From Pseudoips prasinana (taxonomy: Eukaryota > Arthropoda > Insecta > Lepidoptera > Nolidae): a DNA stretch of 64,000 nt. Position numbers and translations under genes: made by a program. A model generated the notes under the pieces. That model did no database searches, had not been told where the DNA came from, and saw only the letters and a list, made by a program, of their open reading frames with translations. The stretch is taken from assembly GCA_951640165.1 (NCBI GenBank), contig OX621249.1, positions 2,779,001-2,843,000 of the forward strand. Direction: 5' to 3'. Shown piece by piece: positions 43,152 through 53,400 of this stretch. The stretch's first letter is position 1, and every line of letters starts with the position of its first letter.

Positions 43152-43440
43152 AAATAAATAAAATATAAAAGGTTTTTATTCACGTAGACTTTAAAAAAGC
43201 GCTTGTAAATAGTCAGAACATGTTTGTAGTAATATAGTTGTATACATTATTATTTCTAGTAACATAGATATTTAGGTACACATTGTATGAAAACATTTAT
43301 AAAATTTATTTTATTATAGCATTGATATTTAGCTAGCGCGTATCAAGTTATTGTCAAGAGATTATGTTTAATTATCTAGTTTAAGTCTAATATTTTTACT
43401 ACATATTGTCAATGGTTCTGTCTATATTAAGGTATTATTA
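43152..43440 (-). mobile_element. LINE-H 3' end
   Basis: Antisense copy truncated just beyond the insertion hot site (TCTATATTAAGGTATTATTA). Confidence 0.85.
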
Positions 43441-43684
43441 GGTGTTTTTGCATGTATGTATGTATCCGGCTCCGCATTCCATCAAGAACCTTTGCCTTTT
43501 TAGATAAGCGTAATTAATCTTGATTCACCAAATATCTTGGGTTGACGACTTCATTGAATTATTTTTTAATTAGCTATTAAGAGTATGATTTACAAATCGA
43601 ATTATTACATTTAATAGTAACTTATTACAACACGCACAAGCAACGTTTTTATGAGACCATCATACTGGGGCTCAACCGACTAAG

Positions 43685-44080
43685 ACCCGAACATAGATTT
43701 CTTAAATTTGCGTTCAAATAAATAAAGGTTAAAAATGACTTAACTAATCGTTAAATCGGCTTCCATGAGCACATGTGACGTTATAAATGGTCCGGAATCG
43801 ATTGTCAACGTTGAAGCCGATTTAACAATTATTTAAGTCATTTTTAACCTTTATTTATTTGAACGGAGACCTTCTCAAGAAAGGGCAGGTCAGAAGTACC
43901 CTAAACCGGCGAGCATGTATGAAGAATATAATGACAGTAATCGAGGCAAAAGACGTGTGCAAAGATCGTGACAAATGGAAATCCGTTGTCTCTGCCTACC
44001 CCTCTGGGAAACAGGCGTGAGTCTATGTATGTATGTATTTATTTGAACGCCATTTAAGAAATCGATGTTCGGCGATTTAG
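43685..44080. repeat. Three-arm inverted repeat cluster
   Basis: Arm 1 (43685-43760) contains GAACATAGATTTCTTAAAT followed by GTTCAAATAAATAAAGG and GACTTAACTAATCG. Arm 2 (43810-43864) is the complement of the second half of arm 1. Arm 3 (44033-44078) is the complement of its first half. The DNA between arms 2 and 3 is LINE-derived (YPSGKQA-like codons). Confidence 0.6.
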
Positions 44081-44475
44081 CTGGTAGAGCCCCTGAGGTC
44101 GCAAACCCGTCAGCGAAACGTGACGATTATGGCATAGCCTCCCAAAATGATGGACACAAGGAGCAAAAGACCGGGAATTGTGGAGATCTTTGGAGGTGGC
44201 TTTTGGTGGTTGGTTGGCTGCTGTGTGGTGACGGCGACAAATATCAGAATCAGAATATCATCACCCCATCTCATCCCGTGGGGGGCGTAGAAGTCGACCC
44301 GAGGGAATATCTACCAGAGGATGGGCAGCAGCTTCCTTCTGTGTACTATGACCATCTTACTGCGATCGCCAACCCGCCTGCCAAGCGTGGCGATTATGGC
44401 ATATCCTCGCAAGACGATTCTTGAGGGAGGCTTGTCCAGCAGTGGACGTATTTAGCTGTTATGATGATGATGATT
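44060..44475 (+). repeat. RTE-derived short elements, two joined copies
   Basis: 44060-44205 is a decayed head plus tail (GACGATTATGGCATAGCC, GAATTGTGGAGATCTTTGG). 44210-44475 is a cleaner copy (GTGTGGTGACGGCGAC, CCCGTGGGGGGCGTAGAAG, GCCAAGCGTGGCGATTATGG, GGAGGCTTGTCCAGCAGTGG). Confidence 0.7.
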
Positions 44476-44535
44476 GGAGGTGGCTTTTGACCAGCAGTGG
44501 ACGTCTTTCGGCTGATATTATTATTGTAACTTTGA

Positions 44536-44755
44536 CTGTGTGGTGATGCATCACCTAATGCGCACCGGCTCTTTCTGTGGAGGGCGTATAACTAGTCCCG
44601 AGGGAAATCCTATCAACGAATATAATAGCCATATTTCTGCGAGCGCCAAACGGTCTGCCAAGCATAGCGTTTATGGCATATTTCCACATAAGTTCTACAA
44701 AACCCTCCCCGGTTTTGTCCAGTAGACGTTTGTAGACGTTATTCGGCTTGGTTAC
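44536..44755 (+). repeat. RTE-derived short element, decayed
   Basis: GACTGTGTGGTGATG, GAGGGCGTATAACTAGTCCC, GCCAAGCATAGCGTTTATGG, GTTTTGTCCAGTAGACG. Confidence 0.6.
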
Positions 44756-45780
44756 GAATTCAAGTTTTTATGTGTAAATATGGTGGTTTTTTAGACATAA
44801 TAGTAGGAGAGCTGGCACGCATTTTTGGGTAGGTATTTGAGGCAAGCTGAAAACTTGTCCTATAACTCTTCAGACACACCCCAACACGGAACCCCAACAC
44901 GATGCATATCGGGACCACTCACTATAATCATGACACCTTCCTTAGCGCTACTTCGTGCTGCTCTGGGACTACAATATAATCTTTAAATGTAAGATTTCAG
45001 TAGACCTAATAATTGTACGCTGTATTATGTAATTTATTTGATATAAACAGACCTGGCAGGCGGGTAGCGGGTCTAAACCAACCTCTAAATTTTTGAATTT
45101 TTTTTACCAAATAAATGTATTTGAGGCAAGCTGAAATTTTGATATGTTGTAGTTTAATGTTTATACAATACAAAAAAAAAAGACAAAGACAAGATTCTGT
45201 CGGATCTTTAGCACTGCCAGGCGTGTGCAAAAATATTTTGCAAAAAAATTTAAAAAATGTATTTGAGGCAACTTGAAATTTTGACAGAATGTTATTTATG
45301 TATTGTATAAACATTAAACAACAACATATCAAAATTTCAGTTTGCCTCAAATACTTTTTTGGATAAAACAAAATTCAAAAATTTAGGGGTTGGTTTAGGC
45401 CCGCTACCCACCAGCCAGGTCTGCAGTTCCGTGTTGGGGTGTGTCTGAAGAGCTATAGGACAAGTTTTCAGCTTGCCTCAAATACCTACCCAAAATGCGT
45501 GCCAGCTCTTGGACTATAACATCATGGACAACGTACACAAGTGGAGGAAAGTGCCATAATATTGCCGTGAATTGCGATTTTCTGTGTTGAATCTAATACT
45601 CCATATAAGCCTCTAGTAAAGTCTCCACTGCTTTACTGGGGTACGACAAGGACTATATGACTTGACTGTGACGGACTTTACTTGACATGAAGAAAATAAA
45701 TGAAATAAAAATATATTTTACGGAAGGCTCATAAGGCTGAACAAGCCAGAGCCGTAAAACTGAATAAAAAAAAGTTTTGT
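44756..45780 (+). mobile_element. Short copy of the 24.7-kb DNA element, interrupted
   Basis: Left piece 44756-44800 (TTTTTATGTGTAAATATGG) and right piece from 45517 (CATGGACAACGTACACAAG..GAAGGCTCATAA..AGCCAGAGCCG) match 24.77-24.97 and 25.97 kb. The middle is the foldback element at 44801-45516. Confidence 0.7.
44801..45516. mobile_element. Long-arm foldback element, TAA target
   Basis: Same family as 40795-41323, flanked by TAA (44798-44800 and 45517-45519). The 24.8-kb element shows the empty site with a single TAA. A stretch of about 160 bp (44893-45050) within the left arm is an additional insertion not shared with the other copy. Confidence 0.88.
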
Positions 45781-45821
45781 CATTTCTGATTAGACCTGTC
45801 ATCGAATCTAAATAAATATCT

Positions 45822-46268
45822 TGCGACAGTGCCATCTAATCCGAAACTAGGCAGAGCCTGTGCTATGGCAACCAGACAAGTAATAAACATACTTATATAA
45901 TTATATACATATTGTAGATAAATTACACCAAGACTCGATTATTTGTGATGAGCACGATTATAACAAATAAACATAATTAAATTAAATTTTTTGACTGCAC
46001 GTGTGACTGCGGCTAAGACAGTCGCCTCGCCGCTTCGTGCCTTGGGTTCGAGTCCCGCGCTGGACCACTATTTGTGTGACCCATAAATAGTTGTTCTGAG
46101 TTTGGATGTAATTTGTGTCCGTCTATTATATGTTTGTAAAGTACCCCGCGACACAGGGATTAAAATCCCTAGTGCGGGCATTGTTTAAAAAAAAATGTCC
46201 TGAATGGGGATCGAACCCACGACCTCTAGCTTAGTCGTCAGGCCCACTAACCACTCGACCAACAGGTT
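45822..46268 (-). mobile_element. SINE-M3 split by SINE-M1
   Basis: Antisense M3 body (45822-45985: GCCATCTAATCCGAAACTAG, TATGGCAACCAGAC) and M3 head (46200-46268: GGGGATCGAACCCACGACC, CACTCGACCAACAGG) lie on either side of SINE-M1. Confidence 0.65.
45990..46196 (+). mobile_element. SINE-M1, tRNA-derived
   Basis: TGACTGCACGTGTGACTGCG (damaged A box), TGGGTTCGAGTCCCGCG (B box), body and A-run end; inserted into SINE-M3. Confidence 0.82.
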
Positions 46269-46499
46269 ATGTATTGTTTATCTATGATTATGAGTTTGAC
46301 CTGTATTATTAGTCCAGTTAATTGGGGTACCTCGCAGTTTTAATTAAATGTTATGAGAGTCATATTATCTATGTAATCACCACTATAATTGTCTTATTTG
46401 TTAGACTAAAACATAATCATGTACATTATTATCACTTCCGTCATCATAGTCTCTTGGACACGATATCTATTTAAAATATATTAATTTTATAACATGTAA

Positions 46500-46855
46500 G
46501 TTGATATTAATAATGTCCTCTCGACCGAATTTTGGCCACGGCGGCCAGCCTCAATGGAGACTAGCCAATTGCGCAGGACATATTATAGTGCACAAATACA
46601 TGGGTACTTTCTATTCCATCACTCTCATGATCCGATGGGACGACGAGCGAGACGACCGGAAAAAGGTCAGGTACAGAACCGACGGCGTACTCTCCGAGGC
46701 ACGGGGGTGTAATACCGCCAACTCCCTGATACTGAGAAATTTCTTTTTACGGAAGAATCACTTTTTGGGCCGGGATTTGAACCCGGGACCTCATTATCTG
46801 CGGTTGAACACGCTACTGCTAGACCATCGAGGATTTGATACTGGCCTAACAACAA
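46500..46855 (-). mobile_element. SINE-M4, tRNA-derived (type copy)
   Basis: On the minus strand the head reads CCTCGATGGTCTAGCAGTAG (A box) and CCCGGGTTCAAATCCCGG (B box). A body of about 280 bp follows, to the CGAGAGGACATTA end. Other members: the tandem array at 1-720, 28.6 kb and 51.5-52.1 kb. Confidence 0.8.
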
Positions 46856-47058
46856 AAAAAGATAATTTGAATTGGCTCGAGTTTATGTAACTGCAACAAA
46901 ATAGAATGATGATTTAAATTTTTTATTAATAAAACAAAAGAGATGATGTTTATTGGATGTTTAACTCTTAAATTCTAATAGTATCTTAAATAAATTAAGA
47001 ATTCAACATCTTTATACAAAACATGAACAGGTGGCAGAGTGTAATAAACAGAATATAT

Positions 47059-47241
47059 TTACATTGTTAATGAAAAAAAAGGGAACAGAATTCGAGATTG
47101 AGCTATTCGTTTATACAGAATTTGGAAATCAAAAATAAGGAAATAACTCATAAGTTGGAACTTGAGATCTTCAAATGTCTTGTGATGCAACATGCATCCA
47201 CAAGTGCATTGGCAGTATGAGCCATGACCATCGTCAATCAC
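47059..47241 (-). other. Short Cys-rich open frame, possible exon
   Basis: The minus-strand frame reads VIDDGHGSYCQCTCGCMLHH, then KTFEDLKFQL and a hydrophobic AT-rich end. The C-x-C-x-C-x-C run and non-random first half suggest coding sequence; TGCCCTAG just upstream could be an acceptor. It lies only about 200 bp from the promoter of the gene at 47.56 kb. Not recognised; it could also be a chance frame or retrocopy. Confidence 0.25.
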
Positions 47242-47415
47242 GGATGCTAGGGCATGTCACCACATAGGTCAAGGAAGCAGCGGCGGGGCTGCGGGCGCGC
47301 AGGGTGGGGGCACGTGGGCGGGCGCGGTTTGTTTACGGGCGGGCGGCAGTCCCGCGCCCAGCCGCCGCCAGCGCCGGTCCGCTGCGCGAGCGCACCCTAT
47401 CCAGTTCACGGCCGC

Positions 47416-47477
47416 TCTATAACCGGACGGCTATTTCGGCGCATAATATACCGCACCGTGCGGAGCAGTGTTCAGTT
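47416..47477 (+). promoter_or_regulatory. Core promoter: TATA-like box and initiator
   Basis: TAATATA at 47444-47450 lies 24-30 bp upstream of the A in an arthropod initiator TCAGTT (47472-47477, A at 47474). The region is a CG-rich island from about 47.28 kb. A weak downstream-element-like AGGCCG lies at +28. This predicts an 82-nt leader before the ATG at 47556. Motif-based inference. Confidence 0.5.
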
Positions 47478-47509
47478 TCGCGCGGGCAGGTGCGCGGCCG
47501 AGGCCGGAC

Positions 47510-47546
47510 ATGCCGCCGCGCCGCTCCCGCGCCTGACCCCATGTGA
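47510..47546 (+). promoter_or_regulatory. Two uORFs, one a start-stop
   Basis: In the predicted leader, ATG at 47510 encodes eight codons ending with TGA at 47536. ATGTGA at 47541-47546 is a start immediately followed by stop, ending 9 bp before the main ATG. Both would be expected to restrain or gate translation of the main frame. Confidence 0.5.
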
Positions 47547-47555
47547 CCCGCGGCC

Positions 47556-49214
47556 ATGGAGCGCCGCCGCCGCCCCACCCGCCTCGAGCCCGCGCCCGAC
47601 CCCATGACGAAGGTAGCGCGACGGCGCGAGAAGCCGCGTGAGCGCTGGCTTCTCACCCGCAAGACATGGAAGTACATGTCGGATGCCGGCCGCCGGCTCA
47701 TACCGGAGGGCGCGCAGAACCGGCCAGAGGATGTTCCACGCCTCGAGGCTTACTTTCAGGAAGTATGCGCCAAGGAGCCGCGGTTCCTGCTGTGGCGCAA
47801 AAGTTCTTACCCGGGTGCTTTGCCTCGTCCGCGACGCAAGAAGCGGCCGCGCGGAGGCTCCGTGCGTGCGCGCTCTCCCGAAGAGCCACCGGGCCCGCCC
47901 GCGCGCCCCACTGACCTGTTCATCGGACACACCTCCGGCGGCCGCTTTGACATCGCAAAGCTCCGACGTGATTTTTTCGCACCGCCTCCGCAGGGACCCT
48001 CGTCCTCCAAGTTCAACTCTTCACCTATCCTGGCGCCGCATACGCGCGTCGGATTCGTGGGTGGTACTGCGTTGCACGAGGATGATGAGAACACGTTGGT
48101 AGATCTATTGCGCCAGTACCTGAAAGTTGAGGATGACTCCGGCCCCGCAAAACACTCCGATACTGAGGAGCTGGTCCGGTGCCTGAGGAAGTATCTGAAG
48201 CAGGAGTCGGAGCGAACCCCAGCAGATTCCGATGCGAATCAGACGCGAGAAAGGACGTTATTGGAGAACCTTGGAAGGTACTACGGAAGGTCCTCGAACA
48301 GAGAAAACATATTGCAGGAACTGTTAACCGATAGGAATTTATTAAAAAGACTGTATAATGACCTTCGTAAGACGAAGCCATACCGTGGCAGTCGAGGTGG
48401 GGGCGGGGGCGGTGGTAGTGGCTCCGGGGGGTATGGACCCAGTGGATTCATCGGTAGCGCCGGCGCTAATTCTTCTCGAAGTGTGTTGCGAACTAGAACG
48501 CTCGGTGTTACGCGTTTTAAAGATGGTGATGATTTGTGGTCGCCACCGATGTCCCCGCCGCCGCTCATTGAGGTGTTTCACGAGTCACTGGAGGAAAAGT
48601 TGATAGACTGCGGAACGCAGACAGATCCTGTCCCCGAAGAGGTGCTCCTGGAAGTGGAGCGAACTTATCGCGACAAGCAGGAGATGTCGGTACCAACTAG
48701 CCCCACGGGTCCACCACCCGACCGGCCAAAGCCGGGGCGCCGTCGCTCCAGCGTCGACCACGACGACGTCTCCCAGTCCGTCAGCGATACCATTAAACGA
48801 TACTTAAGAATGGCGCGAAAGAAAAGCGTTGACGGCGATAAAGCAGATCGCTTCAAGCGGATTAATTATGACAAAAACGCGAGAAATATAAAAGCTCGTA
48901 TGCCGAGCGATGTGGATGATGATGGTCCACATAAAGGTTGTCAAACAGACGAGGCATGGATTTTGACGTACAGAGATTTACAGTTCGCGTCGGTAGTGTC
49001 GACGCCGACGTCACCCCCGTCGCCGGCGTCGCCAACACAGTCACACTCGTTTCTCTCGACGCTGCTGGGCCGAAATGCACCTACAGTGGCTCCTCCCGCA
49101 GGTGGCATGCAGAAGTCGCGGTCGTCCAGCAGCGTGGTGCAGAGCGTCAGCAAGCGGCTGTGGCCAACGCGCAGCCGCAGCAGCTCGCGCGTCGCCGCCG
49201 CCTGGACGCCTCAG
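47556..49214 (+). CDS. Unidentified basic Pro/Ser-rich protein, large 5' exon
   Basis: 553 codons from ATG at 47556 (context GCGGCCATGG) to a phase-0 donor at 49215 (CTCAG|GTCAGT). The GC content is far above the surroundings. Residues 1-100 are very basic with a compact segment WLLTRKTWKYMSDAGRRLIP (31-50), followed by RPEDVPRLEAYFQEVC. SGGRFDIAKLRRDFF lies at about 128-141. A recurring helix-like motif appears as LVDLLRQYLK (181-190), LVRCLRKYLKQE (206-217), LLENLGRYYG (235-244) and DTIKRYLRMARKK (411-423). A Gly/Ser linker spans 280-300. CGTQTDP (352-358) and GCQTDE (461-466) are TQT-like, then Ser/Pro-rich to the end. No signal peptide, membrane segment or known catalytic domain is visible. 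Probably an intracellular adaptor; I do not recognise the orthologue. Confidence 0.85.
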
Positions 49215-49789
49215 GTCAGTCGCATTATAGTCTGTGTTTATGTTTGCTGCTTTAATTTGTATAAATAAGACTAGAGATAAGGATTGAACCATGTCAAATA
49301 GCGCTAAGGTTCACTGCAATCTAGTTCCTGATAGGTTAGAATCAATGTGAAGTAAGGTAGGTATAACTGTCTGAATGTTAGTGGCACTACCTCTTTGGCA
49401 CAAAATCAACCTTTTTTATTAAATTTTTATACATGGAACCTTTTTCTTCGGTAACTTGACATGTTGCCCGAGTTATAAAGTTCGCTTAGCTGCCACCTAC
49501 GCAGGACATATTATAATGCCGATTAAGTGAGATATCAGCCGTGCGACCAACATCTTTACGTTCTAGCCGTGGTTCGTAAGTCTGGCACTACTGGGTTGAT
49601 TTTATTGCCAGAAAATCCCATACTTACTTACCCGAACCACCGTTTTTAATCTAGAATCTCAGAAACTGTAATTGAACACGCTAGGTACCATTAGACCAAC
49701 GAGATAGTTAACATAATCCTATACAAGAGTTATGTAGATTCTTCGTTATTTGCCATCTCATCGATAGATGCAGCTGTCACCGCGTGAAT

Positions 49790-50022
49790 ACAATGTCACA
49801 CAGATCATCCTAGCCCCAAACTAAGCATAGCTTGTACTATGGGTACCAGGCGACGATATACATACTTATATAGATAGATAAATACTTCTATACATAGAAA
49901 CATCCATAACTCAAAAACAAATATTCGTGCTCATCACACAAATATTTGCACTTACTGGGATTCGAACCCAGGACCACCAGCTTCGTAGGCAGGAGCACTA
50001 CCAACTAGGCTACGGTGACCAG
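49790..50022 (-). mobile_element. SINE-M2, tRNA-derived
   Basis: Antisense copy (CACACAGATCATCCTAGCCC to GGCTACGGTGACC), tail shortened. Confidence 0.84.
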
Positions 50023-50024
50023 GT

Positions 50025-50135
50025 TCAGGGATTGGCGAGGTAAAGCAACTAGGCTCTCATTAAGCCATGTCAGAGGCCTACTGGGCGGTTTGAGCAACTC
50101 TGACAATAGGGTAACCACTGCCCGTACGATAAGTG
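50025..50135 (+). repeat. 5S-rRNA-like SINE, internally deleted
   Basis: GGGATTGGCGAGGTAAAGCA joined directly to CATTAAGCCATGTCAGAGG and ending CCCGTACGATAAG. Confidence 0.62.
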
Positions 50136-50488
50136 TTAATAAAGATACATCATGCCGTTCATATGAGAAGAGACCTTCATTTTCGGGCCCCTAAGGCCTT
50201 GCTGCGAATAATCGCTTGCTCTCGAATTTCTTGTACGTCGTCGGCAAGTGTAGACTAACGCCATTAGAACAAGCGGTCGGCCCACGCGCATCTACTATAT
50301 ACAAAGTGTTTATATTTCCGTACACTAGTGAAATATGTAAAGAACACATTGCTACCTTATACTCGTTTTAATACACATTACGCGAAATACTTGTGAAGCA
50401 AACAGTCTACACGAAAAACTATTTGAAAATTTGTTTTGAACTTTGGACTTTACCGAGGGAATTTCAGTTGTATTTGTTTATAAATTTA

Positions 50489-50645
50489 ATCTATGTACAT
50501 ATAATTAAATCGTAGGAAAGTTGAAACTGTTCATTGAATATTTTTTTAAAGGATATTGGGGCTTGATCTACAGTCGATATCGAAGCCAAAAATATAGATT
50601 TTTGAATTTTTATCTGTTTGTCTGTATGTATGTCCGGGCTAAACT
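50489..50645 (+). mobile_element. Helitron, 3'-truncated
   Basis: TCTATGTACATATAATTAAA start after A, GGCTTGATCTACAGTCGATA body; stops at GGCTAAACTCAAAA where SINE-M3 sequence follows. Confidence 0.7.
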
Positions 50646-50653
50646 CAAAATAT

Positions 50654-50840
50654 TGTTTAGTGACCCTGACTGTTAAGCTTGAGGTTGTGATCGTCTTTGC
50701 GTAATGAGCTCGATTATTTGTTCTATGTCTGGGTGTTCTTTAATATGCAATGTATTTACAAATATATAAGTATGTTGTCTGGTTGCCATAGAATAGGATC
50801 TGCCTAGTTTGTGATCCGATAGCAGTCCAAGATTATTATT
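50654..50840 (+). mobile_element. SINE-M3, tRNA-derived, head decayed
   Basis: GTTTAGTGACCCTGACTG, TGAGCTCGATTATTTGTTC, GTCTGGGTGTTC, GGTTGCCATAGAATAGG. Confidence 0.65.
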
Positions 50841-51183
50841 AGTTATATAGTAAACTTTTTAGCTTTATATTCTAACCAAAATAATCATCATCTCATCCTT
50901 CTCGGAATCTCGTCTGCCCCGTTGGTCTAGCTAGTAGATAGTGAGGTCCAAGGTTTTAATTCCGAGTCGTACTGTATAGTATTATTGGTATTTTTTTGCA
51001 ATATAAACCACCAGAAGCTGCCCAGAGTCTATAACTTGGCGGTGTTGTACGCCCGTGCCTGTGAAAGCACGTAAAGCCGTTTTTTTTTTATATACAACTA
51101 CAGATAGTTCTTAAAGTTAAGACGTAGGCCCACAAAACTGTTTTAAACAGTTTGTCTGTGGACTCAGATGAGTCTCCTTGTAG

Positions 51184-51202
51184 TATCTATATAGATATAT
51201 AT

Positions 51203-51249
<47 letters not shown>

Positions 51250-51275
51250 TATATATAGATATATATATATATATG
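51184..51275. repeat. (TA)n microsatellite with TAGA interruptions
   Basis: About 90 bp of ATATAGATAT/TATATATATA. Able to form cruciform; open frames crossing it are meaningless. Confidence 0.95.
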
Positions 51276-51509
51276 TTGTTCCTGCGCTACACGTAAAGAG
51301 GTTATTCCTGCATCTGTCCCGATCATGTCGGATCCTGCATTATAATATCTCCTGTGAAGTCAGCTAGTCTCCATCGTGATTGGCCGATGATACCGTAAAT
51401 CAGCCACGAAGACTATTTATAGATTTTACCCGCTTTAAAGTCAAGAAATTTTTATAAATTCCGTATTTAAATAGTGTGTTAATGAGAGACCTTTTGCTTG
51501 TATACTAGT

Positions 51510-52110
51510 AAAATATCATCCTGGTCAAATTTCGGGAGGCGGTCAGTCTCAATTGATACCAGCCAACTTCGCGAGACATTATAGTGTACAAGTGTGTGCG
51601 CAAACACTAGGGCAGTTTTTATTGTAACACTCTCATGCCTACGAAGCTGGTGGTCCTGGGTTCGAATCCCGGTAAGTGCAAATATTTGTGTGATGAGCAC
51701 GAATATTTGTTTCTGAGTCATGGATGTTTTCTGTGTATATAAGTATTCATCTATCTATATAAGTATGTATACCGTCGCCTGGTACCCATAGTACAAGCTT
51801 TGCTTAGTTTGGGGCTAGGATTATCTGTGTGACATTGTCCCCAGATATTATTATTATTATCCTATTGGATGACTACCGGCACGACCTGAAAGAGATCAGG
51901 AGCCAGTCAGAAGGTAAAGAGACGACGGCTTTGCGTGATCTCCGCGGCACGGGGGTGTATTATCTCCATCTCCCCGACTTCCCGCTGATACTTTTCTTCT
52001 CTTTCTCTACAGTAAAATCTCACTGTCAGTAATTTTTGACCCGGGTTTGGAACCCAGCACCTCATTATGCGGTTAAACACGCTACCTCTAGACCAACGAG
52101 GCGGTAACAC
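51510..52110 (-). mobile_element. SINE-M4 split by SINE-M2
   Basis: Left piece 51510-51635 (TTTCGGGAGGCGGTCAGTC..GTAACACTCTCATG). The right piece from about 51867 (ATGACTACCGGCACGACC..GAGATCAGG) runs to the tRNA-like head complement near 52.03-52.10 kb (GACCCGGGTTTGGAACCC, CTCTAGACCAACGAGG). Confidence 0.72.
51636..51866 (+). mobile_element. SINE-M2, 5'-truncated
   Basis: CCTACGAAGCTGGTGGTCCT, GGGTTCGAATCCCGG (B box) to CCCCAGATATTATTATTA. It lacks the A-box end, consistent with a 5'-truncated retroposition into SINE-M4. Confidence 0.82.
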
Positions 52111-52469
52111 TTAAACTTGGTATACAGGGTGAATATACTTAGTATTTGAACATTTGTAATCTTCGTGACATCTTACGGACGCAGTGCAACTGTGCAAAGA
52201 AATTGTCAATTTAAATACTATTTTTACGAACAAACAATTATTACATAAATTCGTATCTGCACTCGTTGGCACCTACTTCAAATAGAATAATTTTGTTTAG
52301 GTATAGTTGGAATTATTATATCATTCTTAGTTCATACCCAAGACAGTTTTTCATTTTTCTATTTTTAGTGTGTTTCTATTGGGTCTCTTGTTTGCCTCGT
52401 CGGTGTAGCAATAACATGTTCAACTGCAGATAATTTTTGAGTTCAAATCCCGGAACAATTTTTTTTTAT

Positions 52470-52925
52470 ACAACTTAGTTGGTTAACAAGCATACGGCCC
52501 ACCTGATGGTAAGTGGTCACCGTAGCCTATTAACGCTTGCAACACCAGGGGCATCATTAGAGCGTTGCCAACTCTTTAGAAACCTTATAGCTCCCTTTTT
52601 GAAGGGCCCATGCTGTAGTCTCATGGGAAAACCGTAACAGGGAGTTCATTCCACAACCTCAACGTACGTGGGAGGAAGTTTCGTACGTGATCGAAAATGT
52701 CTGTGGCGAGAGGTGCGATGGTAGAATGTGGCCGTGGGCATCAAATCAAATAATTCCTGTGAACACATCCCATTATATAGACGGTAGAACACACAGAGAG
52801 AGGCAAAGTCTCTCCTTAGACTTAAGGGTTCAATGTGTCTATATAGCTTAGGATCGTCGACAAATAACTAAATATCTTGCATACGCACTCTGCCAGAGCA
52901 GGGAGGTACTATGTCAACAAGACAA
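52470..52925 (-). pseudogene. LINE ORF2 C-terminus and 3' end
   Basis: The minus strand encodes DPKLYRHIEPLSLRRDFASL, then CVFYRLYNGMCSQELFDLMP and RTKLPPTYVEVVE, the conserved C-terminus of a CR1/Jockey- or R1-type LINE. It has a frameshift before the expected WNSLP, then a 3' region ending CACCTGATGG..GTATGCTTGTTAACC and an A-rich tail. Two or more stops; inactive. Confidence 0.75.
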
Positions 52926-52951
52926 CTGATAATCACTCTTATATACATATA

Positions 52952-53132
52952 CTAGCTGTGCCCCGCGGTTTCACCCGCGTTAAACTTTATGAAGCCTATT
53001 AGTTATTAGCCTATGTGTTAATCCAGGGTGTCAGCTAACTCCAAATTTTCATAAAATCCCTCCAGCCGTTTAACGTGAAAAAGTAACAAACATACACACT
53101 CACAAACTTTCGCCTTTATAATATTAGTGTGA
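52952..53132 (-). mobile_element. Short non-autonomous Helitron, complete
   Basis: Minus-strand 5' end TCACACTAATATTATAAAGG. The 3' end CGCGG hairpin plus CACAGCTAG is inserted between A (52951) and T (53133). 181 bp, no coding capacity. Confidence 0.8.
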
Positions 53133-53400
53133 TATATACAATATGTAACGTAATTAACGCACACCCTCAGACATCCCAAATAGAATATTATGTTGTTATC
53201 ATAATACATACACAGAATTATTAATTTAACATGTTTATGCATTGTTATTTACTAAATTAGTTTCTTGGAATAAAGTATATTTTTCTTAATTTTGTATTGA
53301 ATGATGGAATTTGTATGAATACAAATAAAACTGCGATGTTAAAAGTCATATTACTTTGTCTTACGGTCCATTTCAATTTGTTTTGACTGTACAGGGTTAA

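Noticed and set aside
47254..48102. Long open frames overlapping the 47.56-kb exon in other frames and on the minus strand
   Set aside because: Expected by-products of high GC content; no domain content, and the chosen frame has the start context, donor and structured motifs.
49215..49268. Coding sequence continuing to the stop at 49,268
   Set aside because: It follows a consensus donor, drops in GC and adds a hydrophobic, AT-rich tail; read-through into the intron is more likely.
51117..51367. Open frames over the AT microsatellite
   Set aside because: They translate only as repeated I/Y residues from low-complexity DNA.
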